Counted from the first letter of the stretch, positions 1-8,872 are shown. The stretch is 46,336 bases of DNA from Methylococcales bacterium (GCA_026399095.1 JAPLRP010000053.1:1-46336); one strand, 5' to 3'. Made by a program: numbers and translations. The notes: generated from the sequence alone by a model not told the origin.

Positions 1-82
1 ACAACAGCTCTTAACTGTTGCAGCTTACGGTGGTTTGAAACCTCCCCCTGTAGAGCGGTTTCGAGGGGCCCTCCCTCATCTC

Positions 83-946
83 TTATGCAGCATAGCTGCA
101 CGGAGGACTTCGTCCTCCTGTGCGCTTTCGTGGCACACAGTCATCAGCATATCTGACTAACTTTGCCTGTAGTTTTCGTGCCAATTCATGACGCTGCCAG
201 ATACGATCCAATAGATGTAAATAGAGATTTGATAGCAACGGTGAGATAACACCTCCTTGCGGTGTGCCGCGCCGATTGCTTTTACCTCCACCTACACAAG
301 CCGTTTTCCCATTCTCACTTTCACCTATGACAGGGGCTTTCAGCCATTGCTTAATGAGAGCAAGTACTGCTCCATCTGCAATGCGTTCAGCGACCGTCGC
401 CAGAAGCTTACTGTGTGGGATACTGTCAAAATATTTCGACAGATCAGCATCTATCACTTGCGTCTGCCCTTGCCACATTCCGTCGGCAATAGCGTCAATC
501 GCCTGATGTGCAGACTTCTGAGGGCGAAACCCGTAGGAATGCTCGCAAAAATCGGCTTCAAAGATTGGCTCTATCACTAACTTAAGTGCCATCTGAACCA
601 CGCGATCTCGAATCGTTGGTATGCCCAGCGGGCGTAAACTACCATCCGCTTTTGGTATCATAACTCGCCTTACCGGATTTGCTCGGTAAGTCTTATCTTG
701 CAATTCACGGCTGAGTAACTCCAAGTAACAACCTACCCCTATTCCGCTCTCTATGACTTCAAAGCTCATCCCATCAACACCGGGACTGCCCTTATTAGCC
801 TTAACCAGCCGCCAAGCATGATGGAGTATATCTGCTTGATACAGCTTGTCGTAAAGTGCGTAGAAACGGTAGGCCGGTTCCTGCTTGGCCTTGATATAAA
901 GCTTCCTCTGTAGTGTCCTGATTCTATCAGGGGTTAATAGCAACAT
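83..946 (-). pseudogene. ltrA: Group II intron reverse transcriptase/maturase, broken after YADD
   Basis: The product would be the multifunctional intron-encoded protein needed for splicing and retrohoming. Visible RT blocks, in order: KANKGSPGVDG, IPKADGSLRPLGIPTIRDR, HSYGFRPQKSAHQAI, DADLSKYFDSIPH, GTPQGGVISPLLSNLYLH and the catalytic RYADD. Start at 946 chosen because AGGGG lies just upstream; an in-frame ATG at 967 is the alternative. Reading stops about 20 codons after YADD, so the end of the palm, the thumb and the maturase (X) domain are missing; a whole protein would be about 400-450 residues or more. The last codons run into a GC-rich hairpin sequence unlike any RT. RT identity is certain; a functional product is very unlikely. 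Confidence 0.85.
98..123. repeat. Strong GC-rich hairpin at the break point of the RT gene
   Basis: GCAC-GGAGGAC, a TTC loop, then GTCCTCC-T-GTGC: an 11-bp stem with one bulged base. It lies just where the RT reading frame stops resembling its family, and further stem-forming sequence follows towards the window edge (for example GAAACC with GGTTTC at about 30-65). It could be a REP-like palindrome inserted into the gene or rearranged ribozyme sequence. The fold is seen directly; the origin is inferred. Confidence 0.6.
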
Positions 947-1464
947 GGCAATCCCCTTTTCCTCCACTCTTCAGTTGCGTGAACAAAGCAGGGCGCCTTC
1001 CCTCAGCTAAGGTTATGTTGTCCTTAGCCTCAATCGGTACTATGCGCCCCTCCGACTTCCATAACGATCCGCTACGATTTCGTTACCTTATACGCAGCAG
1101 TCGGCGGCCTCCCCGCCACCGTTATGGATCTCCAGCACTGGACAATTTAACTTCCGATACATGCCGACCCTGCTACCCCGATGGTTCACTGGTATGGCTT
1201 CCATTATCAACATACCAATACTACGGCCTTCCCTATACGAACACGAGGTCGGCAACCATATTAAGTTTACGAGGCTACATCTAGGTTCACTTGCGTTACG
1301 GCCTATATCTTTGTCGTTTAGGAACTCACGACCCTTGATTGCTCAAACGCCGCTCCTTCGTACTACCAAGGCGTATGGACAACTCCTTGGGCGGGACTTT
1401 AACCCGCTAGCTAAATTGTTGTTACTGCGAACGTTCGAACCCTTGTCGCACTATGCCGAATCAC

Positions 1465-1469
1465 GGTGC
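1465..1469. repeat. Target site duplication, left copy (GGTGC)
   Basis: GGTGC directly precedes the left IS end and recurs at 3924-3928 directly after the right end. IS21 elements usually make duplications of 4-8 bp, so 5 bp fits. Confidence 0.85.
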
Positions 1470-1520
1470 TGTCAATGGCCAACAGAATTGAGCCATTTTC
1501 GGCCATTAATATTGAGCCAC
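1470..1520. repeat. Left terminal inverted repeat of the IS21 element
   Basis: Matches the reverse complement of 3873-3923 at about 39 of 51 positions by hand count. Both ends share TG at the tip, ATGGCC, GAGCCA, CATTAATAT and GAGCCAC, so the similarity is spread over the whole length as in multi-site IS21 ends. Confidence 0.9.
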
Positions 1521-1536
1521 TTTTCCAGAGAAAAAA

Positions 1537-2277
1537 TCAATTATTTAGCTTTGATTTTAGTCGATAACTTTCCCCTCCCAACATAAAAATATGTGAATGA
1601 TGGAAGATTCTGTCAACGATAGGTACCGCGACATTACCATCAAAAAAGAACTCTCCCCAGTGGGTAAATTCCTTATTCGTTGTCAAGATGATTGACCGAT
1701 ATTCATACAGTGCATTAATTAGCTGAAACAGGTTGTGCATGCCATTTTTATTCTTCGGCAGATAGCCAAGTTCATCAATGATTAACAGGTCAAACTTAAG
1801 CAGCTGATTAATCTTCTTTTTCAGCTCACCTTTTAACTCCGCCAGTTCCAGCATTTCAATCAAGGTCAGTGCCGTACTGAAACAGACCTTGTAACCGGCC
1901 TCTATGGCTTTTACGCCCAAGCCAATTGTCAGGTGTGTCTTGCCGACGCCTGGCGAGCCAATGAACACCACATTTTCTCGGTTATCAATAAAGCTAAAGT
2001 CTAAAAGGCTGTTGATCTCCCGTTTGCTGATGGTTGTTTGGAAGCCATAATCAAAGTCATCCAGGCTTTTATGCACGGGAAAACCTGCCCGCCGTTTATT
2101 TTGCTCAATACGTTTACCATTCCTCTGCTGTTGCTCAAGATCAATCAACGTTTCGGCAAAGTGCAGATAAGAGACGGCATTGGCTTCGGCTTTTCCAAGC
2201 ATCTGTTCCAGTCCCTGGGCAATCGCTGACAAATGCAAGCCACGATATTTCTGAGCGACGCTATCAATGGACGACAT
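1537..2277 (-). CDS. istB: IstB, IS21 transposition helper ATPase
   Basis: AAA+ ATPase, related to DnaC, that assists the IstA transposase in target choice and strand transfer. Seen: Walker A GSPGVGKTH, Walker B LLIIDELGYL, and a sensor region ILTTNKEFTHWGEFF. The start at 2277 (MSSIDSVAQKYRG) has AGGAAG upstream and gives 246 residues, the family's usual length; the frame stays open to 2412, but that extension reads through the istA tail. It overlaps the reconstructed istA end (2264) by 14 nt, typical of coupled IS21 genes. It appears intact. Confidence 0.93.
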   Translation of the reverse strand: MSSIDSVAQKYRGLHLSAIAQGLEQMLGKAEANAVSYLHFAETLIDLEQQQRNGKRIEQNKRRAGFPVHKSLDDFDYGFQTTISKREINSLLDFSFIDNRENVVFIGSPGVGKTHLTIGLGVKAIEAGYKVCFSTALTLIEMLELAELKGELKKKINQLLKFDLLIIDELGYLPKNKNGMHNLFQLINALYEYRSIILTTNKEFTHWGEFFFDGNVAVPIVDRIFHHSHIFMLGGESYRLKSKLNN

Positions 2278-3808
2278 GGTGTTCTTCCTGTCCGCCAGAT
2301 TGGCCATTAAGGACCGCATAATGCGCCAATGCACTGACTGAGTCTGACTCGTGTTGATTCGTTGTTGCTGCCAAGCGCTCAGGATGTTGTGGATATGCGT
2401 TAAGTGTGTCACGCAACTGCGTCGCAGTTAAACGGGGCCCGTTCAAAATTCGTTCTAACAACTCAGCGCTGATATCGCCAAACTGCGCGGCATGTGTCGC
2501 GATGACCTGCTTGGCACCCAGTAACTGATCTTTGTGCGTATATATTAGGTGAGGTTGCCTTCAAGAGCGCACATAAGCGCTGACTGGCCAGAGCGCCCAA
2601 TTGCTGGTCCAATAAGCTTTCCAAGGTCACTACACGTTGCTGTAGGTCACGATAATGATGGGTATTTTTAATGATTTGGCCTTTCTCCAGACTGATAACG
2701 TGTTCGGCAATCCGATCCCCGCTGGCCAGGTCATTGATCAGTAGTTGTCCGGCATCAGTCGATACCGCTACTTTTGCCGATTGATAGGCCATGGGTGCCG
2801 AGTACTTATTTGATTGCCCAGAAATCAGACTGGTTTTATCAACCTGTCGGGTCTCCTGTGTCGTCGACTTGACTGATAAGCAAGCGGGCGTTAAATACGG
2901 TTGCATTTTGATTTTTTCTTCGCGATCATAATGTGTCCACGACTGCTGGCCAGTGGTGCCATGCAGGCGTTTGTTTGCGACCGTAGCAGCCAGTCCACCA
3001 TATACGTATCTAGGTTTTTCCAGTCGGTAAAGGTCTCGCCATAAAGCCCCTTTTGCTTCACATATTTCACGCCAGACTCAACCTTACCTTTGCTTTCAGG
3101 GTCATAGCCCTCACAGACGCGAATATGGAAACCTGTACCAGTGGCGTATTGATGAAAGCGTTGATTTAGCTTTAATTCACGAAAAATTTCATGGATAACG
3201 ACCAACTTGGTTTGATCGTAAACGCATTCTTGTGGCATGCCGCCAAAATAACGAAAAGCGGCGTCATGCTGGTAAATCAACGCTTGCGTATCGATGGGCT
3301 GAGCCGATAATGATACATACATCAGTCGGGAATAAGACAGAACAAAGACCATGAAGCACACCGTCGTCTCTTTGCCGCCAATCATTACCCCACTCAATTC
3401 ACCGCCATCAACCTGACATTGCACCCCTGGAACCATATCAACCACTGGCTCGTCATAACGCGGCTGCTTGAAGCTAATTTCAGCCTTTAACGCTTCAATA
3501 TAGCGCCGCACCGAGCGATCAGAAACAGCCAGTGCGTCAACTTTTTCCTTCAGCTTGCGCATGACTTTTACGGCTGACAAATTCGGATAAGTTTGCAGCA
3601 ACTGAATAATATAGATACGGTAAGCATCCAGCTTTTTGGTTCTGGCCATCTCATCAAGTTGACCGGCTATCTGGGTCTCGGACATGTGCAGATATTTGCT
3701 TACGGTATTGCGCGACAAGCCAAGTTCTTTGGCAATCTTACGTTCGGTCAAGCCTTTGCCGTTATCGTATAACGATTTGATCTTATGGATCACAATCCAC
3801 CCCTTCAT
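2264..3808 (-). pseudogene. istA: IstA, IS21 DDE transposase, two frameshifts
   Basis: N-terminal helix-turn-helix (GLTERKIAKELGLSRNTVSK, about residues 20-40) followed by the DDE core: CQVDGGE, VYDQTKLVV and PESKGKVES carry the D, D and E. The first frame ends at 2891. Around 2980-2982 one base appears lost (CGG TCG where CGG GTC is expected); the next frame then reads VANKRLHGTTGQQSW and on through QPYLTPACL. A second shift lies near 2545-2550, after which the frame reads HKDQLLGAKQVIATHAAQFG and LLERILNGPRLTATQLRDTL to a stop at 2264. Joined, the protein would have about 510 residues, normal for IstA. Two independent shifts argue for real decay rather than programmed frameshifting. Confidence 0.9.
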
Positions 3809-3872
3809 AACAGTCCTTGAAAAAAATTCAGGGACTATCTCAGATTCATTGTTTAAAAGAAAATCTGAAAAA

Positions 3873-3923
3873 GTGGCTCGATATTAATGACCATTTTTGG
3901 CTCAGTTTAATTGGCCATTAACA
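3873..3923. repeat. Right terminal inverted repeat of the IS21 element
   Basis: Partner of 1470-1520. It sits just upstream of istA (start 3808), so the promoter for the transposase would lie in or next to it. Confidence 0.9.
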
Positions 3924-3928
3924 GGTGC
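3924..3928. repeat. Target site duplication, right copy (GGTGC)
   Basis: Second copy of GGTGC, adjoining the right terminal repeat. Removing the element and one copy rejoins the 5' exon of the intron at 1451 to the sequence after 3928. Confidence 0.85.
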
Positions 3929-4354
3929 TACCTACTTGACTGCCGGGCACCTTGTTTAGCGTCCTTAAGTCAATGATTGAAGACCTGGTCGCAGTTTAAA
4001 TTCTGTTTTAGCGCGAACTGGAGGACGCTAAACTTCTTGTTGAGGGCTTTGGTCAGTTTGTTCATTGCTTGTGCAGGTCACTTAGGCCGTGACGACAAAC
4101 AATTAGGCTAAATGAAAAAACAATAACGGAACATGCTTCTCTGGCTGCTGAGTGCTCTTGAAGCATTCAATAAAGCTTTGCTCATGTTTTAGTGAATATT
4201 TTGCTTTTCTTGGAAAAATATAACGACTGTTTTGATATACACAAGCTCTATTTCAAGGGTGATAAGGCTTGTATTTTTGTTGCGATGTAATGAATTTACG
4301 CTTTTATTATTGGGTATTAATCGTTTAAACACAGACTTATAAAAGCAAATGTGT
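3929..4354. other. Gene-poor stretch between IS21 and mucD
   Basis: No convincing gene. It begins with an 80-nt segment bounded by inverted repeats (3954-4033). A 31-codon minus-strand frame (4065 to 3970, starting MNKLTKALNKK) crosses that repeat; it has no clear ribosome binding site and matches nothing I recognise, so it may be the rest of a gene cut by mobile elements. The remainder, about 4080-4350, is AT-rich and featureless to my eye. Confidence 0.5.
3954..4033. repeat. 80-nt segment bounded by perfect 11-bp inverted repeats
   Basis: GTTTAGCGTCC at 3954-3964 and its exact complement GGACGCTAAAC at 4023-4033. A smaller inner pair (CAGTT and AACTG) lies on the right side. It may be a small non-autonomous element or a hairpin in an RNA. 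It is near the IS21 and group II intron insertion sites. Confidence 0.6.
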
Positions 4355-4385
4355 CAGGTCGGAAGCTATTGCAGCTCCCGACCTG
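4355..4385. terminator. Hairpin downstream of mucD
   Basis: CAGGTCGG-AAGCT, a 5-nt loop, then AGCTC-CCGACCTG: a stem of about 13 bp with one mismatch, beginning 24 nt after the mucD stop. No long T run follows directly, so it may work as a 3'-end stabiliser or as a weak intrinsic terminator. Confidence 0.6.
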
Positions 4386-4409
4386 GCTAGCGCTTATGCC
4401 CGCCCCTAC

Positions 4410-5822
4410 TTATTTATCTATCTTTAGCGCCAAAAAGGCAGGACTACCTCGGCGTTGGACTAAAACAGCGACTGATTTACCAGCAGGTAAGTTTTTAGCT
4501 ATTTTTTCGAATGCCTCAGTGTCATTAATCACATTATTACCCATGCGTAAGATGACATCACCGGGTTGTATGCCGGCATTTTTAGCGACGCCTTTACCGA
4601 CCTCTTGCACTAAAACCCCACCTTTACTGACTTGTAAGGCTTCTCGTTCTTCGGCGGTCAAATCGGTCACAGTCACACCCAATCGATTGGTTGGTTTTGC
4701 CTTTTCAGTTTTATTAGCGGCCACTTTATCAACCTGATCAGGTAACAAACCGATATTGAAATTAACGGTTTTTTCATCGCCTTGTCTTAGAATCTTTAGC
4801 GTGGCCTTATCGTTGATAGGCGTCATGCCCACCATCGGTGGTAAATCACCTGAATTTTCAATCGCTTGACCATTAAACTCGGTAATGATGTCACCAATTT
4901 GCAATTGGGCTTTTTCTGCAGGACTGCCAGGAATAATCTTGGAAACCAAAGCACCTTGCGGTTTTTTCATACCAAATGATTCAGCCAGTTCACGTGTTAC
5001 ATCTTGGATTTGAACACCTAACCAACCATGTGCTGCTTTACCACTGGTTTTTATTTGCTCTACTACATTCATAACCACATCCATGGGTATGGAAAATGAC
5101 AGTCCCATAAAGCCACCGGTACGGCTATAAATTTGAGAATTAATACCGACTACTTTGCCATCCATGTTAAATAAGGGACCACCTGAATTACCGGGATTAA
5201 TGGCCACATCAGTTTGTATAAACGGCACATAATTACCGCCGGGTAAACTTCGGCCTTTTGCACTGACAATACCTGCGGTTACTGATTGCTCAAAGCCAAA
5301 AGGTGAGCCAATGGCCAATACCCATTCACCTACTTGTAATTTGTTAGGATCACCGATAGTCACTGCCGGTAAATCAGTTGCGTCTACTTTTAATACGGCA
5401 ACATCGGTACGGGCATCAGAGCCAATCAATTTGGCGACTAATTCTCGTCTATCTGAGAATTTAACAATAATTTCATCGGCATCTTTTACAACATGATGAT
5501 TGGTCAAAACATAACCATCTTTGGAAATAACAAAACCGGATCCTAACGATTGCGTATCGCTATCTCCGCCACCGTTACCACCGCCATCGGGATTATTAAA
5601 GAAATGTTTAAAGAGCTCCTCCATTTCTGGCGGCATGCCTTCAGGCATCTGCTGTTGTTTTTGGACATCAGCCACTTCTGGTTTTGCTTTTTGGGTGGTA
5701 CTGATATTAACCACCGCCACACCGTTAACTTTAACCATCTCGGTAAAGTCCGGCAATTGCGCAAAACTAGTTTGGTTAAATAAAAAAACCAAAACAATAC
5801 CACAACCCAGCTTTTTAAACAT
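4410..5822 (-). CDS. mucD: DegP/MucD-type periplasmic serine protease
   Basis: HtrA-family protease/chaperone that degrades misfolded envelope proteins. Signal peptide at the N-terminus (LGCGIVLVFLFNQTSFAQ). Catalytic triad: His in TNHHVVKDADE, Asp in RTDVAVLKV, Ser in NPGNSGGPLFN. Two PDZ domains follow: about residues 265-350 (GWLGVQIQDV, ALVSKIIPGSPAEKAQLQIG) and 375-465 (RLGVTVTDLT, AGIQPGDVILRMG). With 470 residues it matches Pseudomonas MucD/DegP. GAGG lies upstream of the ATG. It lies 97 nt after the anti-sigma gene and in the same direction, so it is probably part of the RpoE operon and regulon. Confidence 0.95.
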   Translation of the reverse strand: MFKKLGCGIVLVFLFNQTSFAQLPDFTEMVKVNGVAVVNISTTQKAKPEVADVQKQQQMPEGMPPEMEELFKHFFNNPDGGGNGGGDSDTQSLGSGFVISKDGYVLTNHHVVKDADEIIVKFSDRRELVAKLIGSDARTDVAVLKVDATDLPAVTIGDPNKLQVGEWVLAIGSPFGFEQSVTAGIVSAKGRSLPGGNYVPFIQTDVAINPGNSGGPLFNMDGKVVGINSQIYSRTGGFMGLSFSIPMDVVMNVVEQIKTSGKAAHGWLGVQIQDVTRELAESFGMKKPQGALVSKIIPGSPAEKAQLQIGDIITEFNGQAIENSGDLPPMVGMTPINDKATLKILRQGDEKTVNFNIGLLPDQVDKVAANKTEKAKPTNRLGVTVTDLTAEEREALQVSKGGVLVQEVGKGVAKNAGIQPGDVILRMGNNVINDTEAFEKIAKNLPAGKSVAVLVQRRGSPAFLALKIDK

Positions 5823-5918
5823 AAAAACCTCATTCCCTAACAGTGATTAAATATTTTAATTAAGATAATACCAACAATAGTGCTATTAAGTTAGCCGGTA
5901 AACAACTGAACCGGCAAC

Positions 5919-6437
5919 TTACTTTTGGTTGTATGAACTGACTCTGGCATAAGGTTGATAACTCTGTTCATTATCCACATTCATCATATTGTGCGCTTGA
6001 AGATAGTCATTAATTTGTTTATTAAGTGGATATTCAATGGCTTTAGCGGGTTCATTTTGTTGTACTTGAGCCATTTGAAACCCCGATTCTGCAACAAATT
6101 GTTGCATGGAACCCGCAAAATTATAGCTTGTAATAACAGCAATCATGACGATTGATGCCGCTATTGCCATTTGCTTATAAAGCTTTTTGGGCACTGTCTT
6201 TATTGGAAATAAGTAAACCGGTTCATGCTGCAGTTGCTTATTTATTTGCGCTACAAAGTCAGGGTTTGCAACGCTAATCTTATTCGCCTTAATAACCTGA
6301 CTAATAGCTTGATAACGATTATATTTATCTTGCAACGCCGGCGATTTGTGCAAGGTTTTTAATAACGATAAGGCCTCTACCGGTTCGAGCTCATTATCAA
6401 GAAATTGAGATAGTTTCTGATTCAAATGTTCAGTCAT
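5919..6437 (-). CDS. rseA: Anti-sigma-E factor, RseA/MucA type
   Basis: Inner-membrane protein that holds RpoE inactive until regulated proteolysis. The cytoplasmic N-terminal domain has the family pattern (LNQKLSQFLDNELEPVEALS; then LQDKYNRYQAISQVIK). One membrane segment follows at about residues 88-106 (MAIAASIVMIAVITSYNFAG), then a periplasmic tail of about 65 residues, rich in Gln and Asn. Start at 6437 (MTEHLNQK) chosen because it overlaps the rpoE stop by 8 nt, a usual coupling; an in-frame ATG at 6455 adds six residues. The sequence is divergent from E. coli RseA, but place and architecture make the call firm. Confidence 0.88.
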   Translation of the reverse strand: MTEHLNQKLSQFLDNELEPVEALSLLKTLHKSPALQDKYNRYQAISQVIKANKISVANPDFVAQINKQLQHEPVYLFPIKTVPKKLYKQMAIAASIVMIAVITSYNFAGSMQQFVAESGFQMAQVQQNEPAKAIEYPLNKQINDYLQAHNMMNVDNEQSYQPYARVSSYNQK

Positions 6438-7038
6438 AAAAATCACCGTGTTCAAGCAAAGGGTTTAATTTATTATCGATCGCCTCACGCGCTCTAAAAA
6501 TACGTGAGCGAACTGTACCAACCGGACAATCCATTGCTTCCGCTATTTCTTCGTAACTCATGCCTTCAAATTCCCGTAATACAATAGCTGTTCGCATGTC
6601 TTCAGGGAGTTCTTCAATGCTTGCATTAATGGCATCAATTATTTCCTGATTTAATAATTCTCTTTCGGGTGTTTCCAACCCTTGTAACTGCGGCGCATTT
6701 TCAAGCGCTTCTGCATCTTGAATATCAACCTGATAATTAGCACTTCTTCTTGATCGTGATAGCAAATAATTTTTTGCGGTATTAATGGCAATTCTATAGA
6801 GCCACGTAAAAAAAGCGGCTTCTCCTCTAAAATCGGCGAGTGCACGATAGGCTTTAATAAAAGCTTCTTGTGCGACATCTTGCGCTTCGCTGGGATCTTT
6901 AATATAGCGATTTACCAACTGAATAATTCGGTGCTGATATTTAATCACCAAAAAATCATAAGCTGATTTATCACCTCGCTGTACTCGCAGCACAAGCTCT
7001 TCGTCTAATTGTTCGCTGTACTTGGTGTCTCTGGTCAC
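6430..7038 (-). CDS. rpoE: RNA polymerase sigma factor RpoE/AlgU (sigma-E)
   Basis: ECF sigma factor of 202 residues for the envelope stress response. Region 2: YDFLVIKYQHRIIQLVNRYI, DVAQEAFIKAYRALADFRGE and FFTWLYRIAINTAKNYL. Region 4: LPEDMRTAIVLREFEGMSYE and IAEAMDCPVGTVRSRIFRAR. These motifs are close to E. coli RpoE and Pseudomonas AlgU. First gene of rpoE-rseA-mucD, divergent from nadB as in many gammaproteobacteria. A sigma-E-like promoter lies upstream, so it probably drives its own transcription. The genes rseB/mucB and rseC/mucC, common in this operon, are absent. Confidence 0.97.
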   Translation of the reverse strand: MTRDTKYSEQLDEELVLRVQRGDKSAYDFLVIKYQHRIIQLVNRYIKDPSEAQDVAQEAFIKAYRALADFRGEAAFFTWLYRIAINTAKNYLLSRSRRSANYQVDIQDAEALENAPQLQGLETPERELLNQEIIDAINASIEELPEDMRTAIVLREFEGMSYEEIAEAMDCPVGTVRSRIFRAREAIDNKLNPLLEHGDFYD

Positions 7039-7059
7039 TTGTGCTCTTTAATGAAATGT

Positions 7060-7086
7060 ATGGACAAATCGTATCCAAAAAAGTTC
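7060..7086 (-). promoter_or_regulatory. Candidate sigma-E-dependent promoter of rpoE
   Basis: On the minus strand GAACTT is followed after 16 nt by TCCAT, 22 nt before the rpoE start. The sigma-E consensus is GGAACTT, 15-16 nt, TCTGA. The -35 part is convincing and the spacing right; the -10 part is weak. Autoregulation of rpoE is well known in relatives. Confidence 0.5.
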
Positions 7087-7224
7087 TATGATAGACAAAA
7101 ATTGTGTTATCGCTCTAAAAGACGTTATTATCCCTAAACAATGCTAACTAAGCCACAACCTTCCTTAAGTTTATGAAACTATTTATGACCTTTTGCTTGT
7201 GGATGTAAAAAATTAATACAGTCT

Positions 7225-8829
7225 ATGTCTAACTCAAAAAACCATGATGTTCTTATCATTGGTAGTGGTGGTGCCGGTTTAAGTTTAGCGCTTAAATTAG
7301 CTGATCACACGACTCATGTTGCCGTCTTATCAAAATTCGCCTTAACTTCGAGCAGCACTTATTATGCCCAAGGTGGTATTTCTGCCGTTTTTGATGCTGA
7401 GGATTCTATTGAGTCCCATATTGATGATACGCTGGATGCCGGTGCAGGACTCTGTAACCCTGACATTGTTAGATTGACAGTGACTCATGGAAAAAAATCC
7501 ATAGAATGGCTGCGTTCTCAGGGTGTTGTGTTTACTGAAGAGCAAAATAATTCCGGAGAAGTCCAACTGCACTTGAATCGTGAAGGCGGTCATTCTCATA
7601 GGCGTGTTGTGCATTCTGCCGACGCAACCGGTAAAGCGGTATCCTTATCATTAATTGAAAGGGCACAGGAACATCCAAACATTGAATTATTGGAACATCA
7701 TAGTGTTATTGAATTAATTACGGCACCAACAGCCGATAATGCCGCCGATAAGAAAGTCGTAGGTGCCTATGTGTTGGATACCCAAAAAAATCAGGTAAAA
7801 ACAATGACCGCCAGAGTGGTTGTGTTGGCAACGGGCGGTGCCAATATGTCCTATATTTACAGCACCAATCCGCATAGCTCAACCGGTGATGGGATTGCCT
7901 TGGCTTGGCGTGCCGGCTGCCGCGTCAGCAATATGGAGTTTATGCAGTTTCATCCAACTTGTCTTTATCATCCTGAAGCCCGTTCTTTTCTCATTAGCGA
8001 GGCCTTAAGGGGTGAAGGTGGCAAACTGGTTCTGGCAGACGGCTCTTCGTTTATGCAGCACTTTGACCCGAGAGGCGAATTAGCACCACGAGATATTGTT
8101 GCCAGAGCGATTGATCATGAAATGAAAAAACGCGGTATCGACTGTGTCTATCTTGATATCAGTCATAAATCTGCAGACTTTATACGCGAACATTTTCCTA
8201 CAATTTACCAACAATGTCTTGAGTATGATATAGACATCACCCAACAACCTATTCCAGTTGTGCCAGCGGCGCATTATACGTGCGGTGGTGTGTTAACCGA
8301 TAGCTATGCGCGTACCGATATAAAAAATCTTTATGCTGTTGGTGAAGTGGCTTGTACAGGTCTACATGGAGCAAATCGAATGGCCAGCAATTCGTTACTG
8401 GAATGTCTGGTATTTGCTGAAAGAGCCAGCGAAGATATTTTATTAAACCTTCCCCATATTAAGCCTGTAAATACTGTTCCTGATTGGGATGAATCTAAAG
8501 TCAGTGATTCCGATGAAGAAGTGGTTGTCTCCCATAACTGGAATGAATTGCGTCATTTTATGTGGGATTATGTTGGCATCGTAAGAACTGATAAACGACT
8601 CAGTCGTGCCATGAATCGTGTGGAGTTACTTAAAAAAGAAATAGCCGAATATTATGGTAATTTTCGTGTGACTAGTGATTTATTGGAATTACGTAATTTA
8701 GTTATCGTTGCTGAATTAATCATTCGCTGTGCGCAACAGCGCAAAGAAAGTCGTGGCCTCCATTACACGCTGGATTATCCTGATTTGGATACTAGTCAGC
8801 CACCACAAAATACCATACTTAAACCTTAA
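7225..8829 (+). CDS. nadB: L-aspartate oxidase
   Basis: FAD enzyme that oxidises L-aspartate to iminoaspartate, the first step of de novo NAD synthesis; NadA, the next enzyme, is not in the window. N-terminal dinucleotide fold [19 protein letters not shown]; then [47 protein letters not shown] with RGEGG, the active-site region [16 protein letters not shown], and [20 protein letters not shown] near the FAD. The C-terminal helical domain is complete. Its 534 residues match the family. Divergent from rpoE with a shared 186-nt intergenic region. Confidence 0.97.
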   Translation: MSNSKNHDVLIIGSGGAGLSLALKLADHTTHVAVLSKFALTSSSTYYAQGGISAVFDAEDSIESHIDDTLDAGAGLCNPDIVRLTVTHGKKSIEWLRSQGVVFTEEQNNSGEVQLHLNREGGHSHRRVVHSADATGKAVSLSLIERAQEHPNIELLEHHSVIELITAPTADNAADKKVVGAYVLDTQKNQVKTMTARVVVLATGGANMSYIYSTNPHSSTGDGIALAWRAGCRVSNMEFMQFHPTCLYHPEARSFLISEALRGEGGKLVLADGSSFMQHFDPRGELAPRDIVARAIDHEMKKRGIDCVYLDISHKSADFIREHFPTIYQQCLEYDIDITQQPIPVVPAAHYTCGGVLTDSYARTDIKNLYAVGEVACTGLHGANRMASNSLLECLVFAERASEDILLNLPHIKPVNTVPDWDESKVSDSDEEVVVSHNWNELRHFMWDYVGIVRTDKRLSRAMNRVELLKKEIAEYYGNFRVTSDLLELRNLVIVAELIIRCAQQRKESRGLHYTLDYPDLDTSQPPQNTILKP

Positions 8830-8842
8830 AATCTCCACTTCT

Positions 8843-8872
8843 AAAGCAAAGTTATTTTGACTTTGCTTTTTC
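8843..8872 (+). terminator. Intrinsic terminator after nadB
   Basis: AAAGCAAAGT, a 7-nt loop, ACTTTGCTTT, then T residues: a 10-bp stem starting 13 nt after the nadB stop. Confidence 0.75.

Larger units (their letters stand above)
1..1451 (-). mobile_element. Group II intron, 5' portion, running off the left window edge
   Basis: Read on the minus strand, the sequence at 1451 begins GTGCGACAAGG, which fits the GUGYG start of bacterial group II introns. About 500 nt of GC-rich structured sequence without a credible gene follow (domain I and neighbours), and then a reverse-transcriptase/maturase gene from 946. This is the normal layout: ribozyme first, protein gene looped out of domain IV. The 3' domains V and VI are not seen before the window ends. 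Base composition is clearly richer in GC than the chromosomal genes, in line with transfer. The 5' exon is the short stretch next to the IS21 element. Boundary precise to a few bases at best. Confidence 0.75.
1470..3923 (-). mobile_element. IS21-family insertion sequence with terminal repeats and target duplication
   Basis: The element of about 2.45 kb carries istA and istB in the usual order and overlap on the minus strand. Its ends are imperfect 51-bp inverted repeats starting TG (TGTCAATGGCC and TGTTAATGGCC), each with internal GAGCC and ATTAAT copies as IS21 elements have. The 5-bp direct repeat GGTGC flanks it on both sides. The mobile part is therefore complete at the ends, but istA is frameshifted twice, so this copy should be unable to move by itself unless helped in trans. 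Confidence 0.92.

Noticed and set aside
979-1586. Two plus-strand open frames of 101 and 141 codons
   Set aside because: They lie opposite the structured 5' region of the group II intron and across the IS21 end; no ribosome binding site or protein family. Such frames arise by chance in GC-rich ribozyme DNA.
2463-2906. Separate hypothetical gene of 147 codons
   Set aside because: It is the middle part of istA after a frameshift; joined frames give an ordinary IstA.
3954-4033. Possible integron attC site
   Set aside because: The essential AAC/GTT triplets read AGC/GCT, there is no cassette gene and no integrase, so it is listed only as an inverted repeat.
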